A stretch of 10,013 nucleotides of DNA from JBBQZP01 sp038207585 (GTDB lineage: Bacteria > Pseudomonadota > Alphaproteobacteria > Rhodobacterales > Rhodobacteraceae): NCBI GenBank assembly GCA_038207585.1, contig JBBQZP010000061.1:1-10013 (forward strand), given 5' to 3'. The stretch's first letter is position 1, and the number at the start of each line of letters is the position of its first letter. Of this stretch, positions 7,006-10,013 are shown in pieces. The translations under genes and the position numbers were made by a program. The notes beneath the pieces were generated by a model that saw only the letters and a list, made by a program, of their open reading frames with translations, ran no database searches and was not told where the DNA came from.

Positions 7006-7292
7006 GCGCCCGCCTTTTGGGGTTGGCGCAGCAACAGCCCCTTTGCGCACAGCACGCCGCCAAGGGCAGCCAGCAGGGCAATGCCGCCCATCAGCACCGC
7101 AAGGTAAAAACCCACTGCAAGCATCGCCATCCGCCCGAAGGTCAGCGCCAGACCAAGCAGCGCAGAGCCGCCGCCAATGATCAGATCAGTCGTTTTGCGC
7201 AGTGCGCGGAAATAGGCGTAGCCCAGCAGCAGGCCGCCCAGAAAACAGGCCACCACTGCGACAGGCAACGGCAAGGTCGACAGTTCCATCAT
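7002..7292 (-). CDS. atpR: N-type ATPase small membrane subunit AtpR
   Basis: The 96-residue very hydrophobic protein has three likely membrane helices (about 8-28, 36-52 and 56-88). Arg54 in FGRMAML (52-58) lies at the membrane-embedded start of helix 3. AtpR is found with N-type ATPases, between atpQ and atpB, exactly as here. From the literature on the family, its conserved intramembrane arginine has been proposed to interact with the ion-binding glutamates of the c subunits, perhaps during ring assembly or stabilisation. That role is a proposal, not proven. Two tandem ATGs (7292, 7289) overlap the atpQ stop. A weak GGA upstream is closer to 7292, which is used here. Identification rests on position, size and the Arg motif more than on long sequence identity. 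Confidence 0.9.
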   Translation of the reverse strand: MMELSTLPLPVAVVACFLGGLLLGYAYFRALRKTTDLIIGGGSALLGLALTFGRMAMLAVGFYLAVLMGGIALLAALGGVLCAKGLLLRQPQKAGA

Positions 7293-7603
7293 CGGGCGTT
7301 CATCCACTTCCATGCGGTCCAGCCGCCAAGGCAAAGCCCCAGCACCATCAAAGGCGCGGTCCAAAAGATGCCGCTTGCAAACCGCGCATCCAGCCAGCGG
7401 CCAAGGAACAGTCCGGCCAGCGTCGGCGCCACAAAGATCCAACCCAGCACGCCGATTTGCGCCAGACGGCGGCCCACGGACATATCGCCCTCGCGCAGCC
7501 AGCGGTCCTGCCGTTCGCGCGACAGCCGGGCTTTCACGACCATCGGATCATCCTCAGGGTCGGATGGCGAATTGGGGGGCGTAACCGGGGGCGTATCGGG
7601 CAT
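7289..7603 (-). CDS. atpQ: N-type ATPase small membrane subunit AtpQ (AtpI-like)
   Basis: The 104-residue protein starts with a hydrophilic, Pro/Asp-rich segment (1-22) and a basic stretch (24-46). Two membrane helices follow (about 48-68 and 79-100). GLFLGRWLDARF (64-75) and the closing GLCLGGWTAWKWM (89-101) match the AtpI/gene-1 family, in which a short loop with Asp joins the two helices. AtpI-type proteins assist c-ring assembly or cation handling; the N-type version is called AtpQ and occupies this slot between atpC and atpR. The start ATG shares one base with the atpC stop (TGATG) and has GGGGAG eight bases upstream. The acidic N-terminus could be removed if Met21 were the start, but the ribosome site supports 7603. 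Confidence 0.9.
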   Translation of the reverse strand: MPDTPPVTPPNSPSDPEDDPMVVKARLSRERQDRWLREGDMSVGRRLAQIGVLGWIFVAPTLAGLFLGRWLDARFASGIFWTAPLMVLGLCLGGWTAWKWMNAR

Positions 7604-8010
7604 CAGCGAAACTCCCCTGCGTTTGCGCCCGTTTGCAATCGGCTGACCATACGGCGGATGGCGTTCAGTTGCAGTTGCACGGTTTCCACCCGGTCAACCC
7701 GTTCTTCCTCGGCATCCGATTGGAACCGGGCCAGCACGTCACGGTCCAGGTGCGCCAGATCATCGCCTGTCACCGCCTCGCGCGTGGCGATGGCAACCGC
7801 GCCAGCCTTGACGGTCAGAAATCCACCGCGCAGGGCGCAGAACTGCTGCTTGTCGCCGCTGCGCCAACGAACGATGGATACGGTCAGCGCGGTCAGGAAC
7901 GGCGCATGGCCGGGCAGGATGCCAAAACTGCCGCTGGCGTCTTCCGCGCGCAGGGAGTCGATGTCGGCATCCACGACGACCGACAAGGGGGTGACGATGC
8001 GCAGCCTCAT
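7603..8010 (-). CDS. atpC: N-type ATPase epsilon subunit
   Basis: The 135-residue protein has the two-domain epsilon layout. An N-terminal beta-sandwich spans about 1-83, with the signature GSFGILPGHAPFLTAL (27-42) and LRGGFLTV (60-67). A C-terminal pair of helices spans about 84-125. Epsilon attaches gamma to the c-ring and, through the C-terminal helices, can regulate hydrolysis. The segment between the domains (80-105) is rich in Asp and Glu. The start at 8010 overlaps the atpD stop (ATGA) and has a good ribosome site (GAGGTG) upstream. Its position second in the operon, directly after beta and not at the end, is characteristic of N-type operons. Confidence 0.95.
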   Translation of the reverse strand: MRLRIVTPLSVVVDADIDSLRAEDASGSFGILPGHAPFLTALTVSIVRWRSGDKQQFCALRGGFLTVKAGAVAIATREAVTGDDLAHLDRDVLARFQSDAEEERVDRVETVQLQLNAIRRMVSRLQTGANAGEFR

Positions 8011-9479
8011 GCCACCACCTCAGAGGGTGCGGGCTTGGCCGTGTCAGCCGGCGATTCTGCGGCATTTTTCTTGCGCGCATCCTCCATCGTGCCGACCATG
8101 TAAAGCGCACTTTCCGCCCAGTCATCGGCCTCGCCGTCCAGAATGGCGCGGCATCCTGCAAGCGTATCGGCAAGGGTAACGCTGGCGCCCGGCGTGCCGG
8201 TAAACGCCTCGGTCACCATAAAGGGCTGGGTCAGGAACCGCTGCAAACGCCGGGCGCGTTTGACGGTCAGGCGGTCGGCTGCACCCAACTCCTCAACCCC
8301 CAGAAGCGAGATGATGTCAGCCAGTTCCCGGAACCGCGCCAACGCCTGCCGCACCGCCTCGGCGGTTTTGTAATGCGCCTCGCCGACAACCAACGGATCG
8401 AGCAGCATCGAGGAGGAGGCGAGGGGGTCAATCGCCGGATAGAACCCCTCGGCCGCCTGCGCGCGTGACAGCACGATCACGCAATCCATATGGCTGGAGA
8501 TTGTCGTTACCGCCGGGTCGGTGAAGTCATCGGCGGGCACATAAACGGCCTGAATGGCCGTCACCGCAGACCCCGCCACCGATGCGATGCGTTCTTGCAG
8601 ACCCGCCACTTCGGTGGCCAGTGTCGGCTGATAGCCCACGCGGGACGGCAAGCGGCCCAGCAGGCTGGACACCTCTGCCCCGGCCTGAACAAAGCGAAAC
8701 ACGTTGTCCATCAACAGCAGCACATTCTGGTGCTTTTGATCGCGGAAGTATTCCGAAATCGTCAGCGCGGTCAGCGGGGCCCGCCAGCGCGCACCGGGGG
8801 GCTCATTCATCTGGCCGTAGACCAGTACGGTGCGCGCCAGCACGCCCGAGGCCTGCATTTCGGTCAGCAACTCATGGCCCTCGCGCGACCGCTCGCCCAC
8901 CCCGGCAAAGACCGAGATGCCTTCGTATTTCTCGACCATGGCGCGGATCAATTCCATCACCAGAACGGTCTTGCCCACCCCTGCGCCGCCAAACATCGCG
9001 GCCTTGCCGCCCTGCGCCATCGGTGTCAGCAGGTCGATCACCTTGATCCCCGTCTCGAACACCTCTGTTGTGCGGGTCTGCGCGTTCAAAGTCGGGGGTG
9101 CTGCATGGATCGACCGTCGCGGCGTGTCACTAGGCAGGGCAGGGCCGTTGTCTTGCGGTTTGCCGACCACATCCAGCAGCCGCCCCAGCACCGCGTCGCC
9201 CACGGGCACCTCAACCGGGCCACCCAAGCTGCGCACGCTGACGCCCCGCGCAAGGCCCGCTGTGGATTGGAACGCAACAGCGCGCAGCGTGGTCAGATCA
9301 AGATGGCTGTGAACCTCAAGGATCAAAGGCGCGGGCTGGTCCCATTCCACCACAAGAGCGGAATTGAGGCCGGGCAGATCGGTGTCCCTAAAGACGACAT
9401 CCACGACCGCGCCCCGAACGGCATGGACAACGCCGCAGGCTGCAGGTGCAGCGGTCAGATGCTTTTCGGTTTTACGCAT
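8007..9479 (-). CDS. atpD: N-type ATPase beta subunit (catalytic)
   Basis: The 490-residue protein is collinear with F-type beta. The P-loop GGAGVGKT is at 164-171 (Lys170, Thr171). GERSREG at 195-201 includes Glu196, equal to the catalytic carboxylate, and Arg197. The Walker B Asp is Asp258 in LLLMDNVFRF. Another signature block, VGYQPTLATE, is at 281-290. The lever loop normally DELSEED reads EELGAAD (396-402), with fewer acidic residues. Beta hydrolyses ATP to drive ion export; N-type enzymes are thought to act mainly as pumps. The start at 9479 (MRKTEK) is chosen because homology begins soon after, with AAGGG upstream. The reading frame remains open to an ATG at 9590, but that stretch crosses the presumed promoter and looks non-coding. 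It is the first gene of the operon. Confidence 0.96.
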   Translation of the reverse strand: MRKTEKHLTAAPAACGVVHAVRGAVVDVVFRDTDLPGLNSALVVEWDQPAPLILEVHSHLDLTTLRAVAFQSTAGLARGVSVRSLGGPVEVPVGDAVLGRLLDVVGKPQDNGPALPSDTPRRSIHAAPPTLNAQTRTTEVFETGIKVIDLLTPMAQGGKAAMFGGAGVGKTVLVMELIRAMVEKYEGISVFAGVGERSREGHELLTEMQASGVLARTVLVYGQMNEPPGARWRAPLTALTISEYFRDQKHQNVLLLMDNVFRFVQAGAEVSSLLGRLPSRVGYQPTLATEVAGLQERIASVAGSAVTAIQAVYVPADDFTDPAVTTISSHMDCVIVLSRAQAAEGFYPAIDPLASSSMLLDPLVVGEAHYKTAEAVRQALARFRELADIISLLGVEELGAADRLTVKRARRLQRFLTQPFMVTEAFTGTPGASVTLADTLAGCRAILDGEADDWAESALYMVGTMEDARKKNAAESPADTAKPAPSEVVA

Positions 9480-9494
9480 GCGTTCTGTGCCCTT

Positions 9495-9509
9495 CGGACC
9501 AACAGTCCG
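9495..9509 (-). other. Small hairpin in the atpD leader
   Basis: CGGAC-CAACA-GTCCG is a five-base-pair stem with a five-base loop, located 15 bases before the atpD start codon. It lies immediately upstream of the AAGGG ribosome-binding stretch. If the transcript starts near 9519 the hairpin occupies most of the 5' leader. It might modulate translation or stabilise the mRNA end, but the stem is short and could be incidental. The same CGGAC/GTCCG arms recur at 9601-9620. Confidence 0.3.
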
Positions 9510-9518
9510 GCCAATGCT

Positions 9519-9532
9519 TTTGTGTATTCTTA
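9519..9532 (-). promoter_or_regulatory. Predicted -10 region and transcription start of the atpD operon
   Basis: On the minus strand TAAGAAT (9532-9526) offers a weak -10: AAGAAT matches four of six consensus bases. The start would be near 9519-9520. No -35 consensus is seen at the expected place. This fits activation by the FNR-type site, whose centre is then at about -41.5 to -42.5. The call is a geometric prediction. Confidence 0.35.
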
Positions 9533-9554
9533 GGTCTGGACGGGCAGCCCGGCA

Positions 9555-9568
9555 CTGATCTGGGTCAA
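9555..9568. promoter_or_regulatory. FNR/FnrL/Dnr-type box upstream of atpD
   Basis: On the minus strand TTGACCCAGATCAG matches TTGAT-N4-ATCAA at eight of ten positions, and the half-site TTGAC also suits Dnr/NnrR-type regulators. It is 76-89 bases upstream of the atpD start and about 42 bases upstream of the predicted transcription start. An 8/10 match alone is weak (one also occurs by chance inside atpA), but the location and the stronger matching box before phaC raise confidence. Confidence 0.5.
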
Positions 9569-9600
9569 CTTGGCTATTTTGCGCCGACATCTCGGCAGAC

Positions 9601-9634
9601 CGGACAAAGCGATCAGTCCGCTAACCCTGATCAG
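9601..9634. repeat. Cluster of short inverted repeats in the divergent intergenic region
   Basis: Within 34 bases lie CGGAC (9601-9605) with its complement GTCCG (9616-9620), and GATCAG (9611-9616) facing CTGATC (9627-9632). The latter is part of the perfect palindrome CTGATCAG (9627-9634). CTGATC also forms one half of the FNR-type box at 9555. This may be an operator for the cupin gene or a second site for the atpD promoter. No known regulator is recognised. The rest of the 228-base intergenic stretch shows no gene, and no convincing sigma-70 promoter for the cupin gene was found. Confidence 0.35.
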
Positions 9635-9707
9635 TGCGGTGGCTGTGAAACGGCGTCAGAGGTTGCTTGAACGCATCTCAGTTCCAGCAACTGCCAGAGA
9701 GGCCGCC

Positions 9708-10013
9708 ATGATCGGATATGTCGCAAGTATCGAGGATATCACGGAAGAGAATACCGACTTCCGCCGCGTCCTCTATTCAGGCTCCAAACTGCAACTGGTG
9801 GTGATGTCTGTTGCACCGGGAGAGGAATTGGGCGGCGAGACGCACGAAAACACCGACCAGTTCTTTCGCATCGAGCATGGCAAGGGGATGATCGTGATCG
9901 ACGGTGTGGCCCACAAGGTCAAGGCGGGCGACGGTGTTGTCGTGCCGGCGGGCGCGCATCACAACGTGATCTGCACCGGGCATAACGCGCTGAAACTCAC
10001 CACGATCTACGGC
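9708..10013 (+). CDS. Small single-domain cupin protein (3' end beyond window)
   Basis: The first 102 residues are present; relatives of this type are about 120-130 long, so only a short tail is missing. It is a one-domain beta-barrel cupin. Motif 1 is represented by THENTDQFFRIEHGKG (45-60), with His46 and Glu56 as candidate metal ligands. Motif 2 is GDGVVVPAGAHHNV (74-87), with His84/His85. The start ATG has GAGAGG (9697-9702) five bases upstream, a good ribosome site. Substrate and role are unknown; such cupins can be metal-dependent isomerases or dioxygenases, or act as small-molecule sensors. It is divergent from the ATPase operon and shares its 228-base upstream region, so co-regulation is possible. 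Nothing else in the sequence ties it to the ATPase. Confidence 0.88.
   Translation, partial: MIGYVASIEDITEENTDFRRVLYSGSKLQLVVMSVAPGEELGGETHENTDQFFRIEHGKGMIVIDGVAHKVKAGDGVVVPAGAHHNVICTGHNALKLTTIYG

Noticed and set aside
8490..9533. Long open frame on the plus strand opposite atpD (and similar ones opposite atpA, phaC and fabI)
   Set aside because: These are antisense shadows of high-GC coding genes. The minus-strand frames have clear family motifs throughout; the plus-strand translations show none.
9480..9590. Upstream extension of atpD to an ATG at 9590
   Set aside because: The added 37 residues resemble no beta N-terminus and would cover the FNR-type box and predicted -10. The ATG at 9479 has AAGGG upstream and gives a normal N-terminus.

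Overview
The window is GC-rich bacterial DNA. It most likely comes from an alphaproteobacterium, plausibly of the Rhodobacter/Roseobacter group. That guess rests on codon use, a PhaR-type operator, FNR-type boxes and the general look of the proteins, so it is an inference and not a taxonomic call. Almost all of it (positions 1-9479) is one tightly packed leftward run of genes on the minus strand. A single divergent gene starts at the right edge.

Right to left, the minus strand carries a complete N-type (Na+/H+-translocating, F-like) rotary ATPase operon in the diagnostic order atpD-atpC-atpQ-atpR-atpB-atpE-atpF-atpA-atpG (9479 to 2929). Marks of the N-type class are the gene order starting with beta, the two small membrane genes atpQ and atpR, no delta gene, and a c subunit with two glutamates and a Na+-type ligand set. 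The b subunit carries a C-terminal stretch that resembles the end of the missing delta subunit. Neighbouring genes mostly overlap by 1, 4 or 8 bases.

After 85 bases the leftward run continues with a poly(R)-hydroxyalkanoate synthase homologue (2843-1032), a FabI-type enoyl reductase (1035-271) and the N-terminal MaoC/(R)-hydratase part of a protein cut by the left edge (284-1). In relatives this last protein is often fused to a phosphate acetyltransferase. Together they look like an acyl-CoA/PHA/acetyl-phosphate module attached to an ion-pumping ATPase.

The most notable result is regulatory. An FNR-type box (9/10 match) sits in the 85-base gap before the PHA synthase gene, directly abutting a perfect CTGC-N3-GCAG PhaR-type operator. 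A plausible -10 lies so that the FNR box is centred at -41.5 and the PhaR box falls between -35 and -10. A second FNR-type box (8/10) lies upstream of atpD with similar geometry. This suggests that the ATPase and the PHA module form one low-oxygen regulon, with an internal promoter that also senses PHA state.

The 228-base divergent region (9480-9707) holds the presumed atpD promoter, a small leader hairpin and a cluster of short inverted repeats. Rightward from 9708 runs a single-domain cupin gene, cut by the right edge. No tRNA, rRNA, insertion sequence, CRISPR array or convincing intrinsic terminator was seen.
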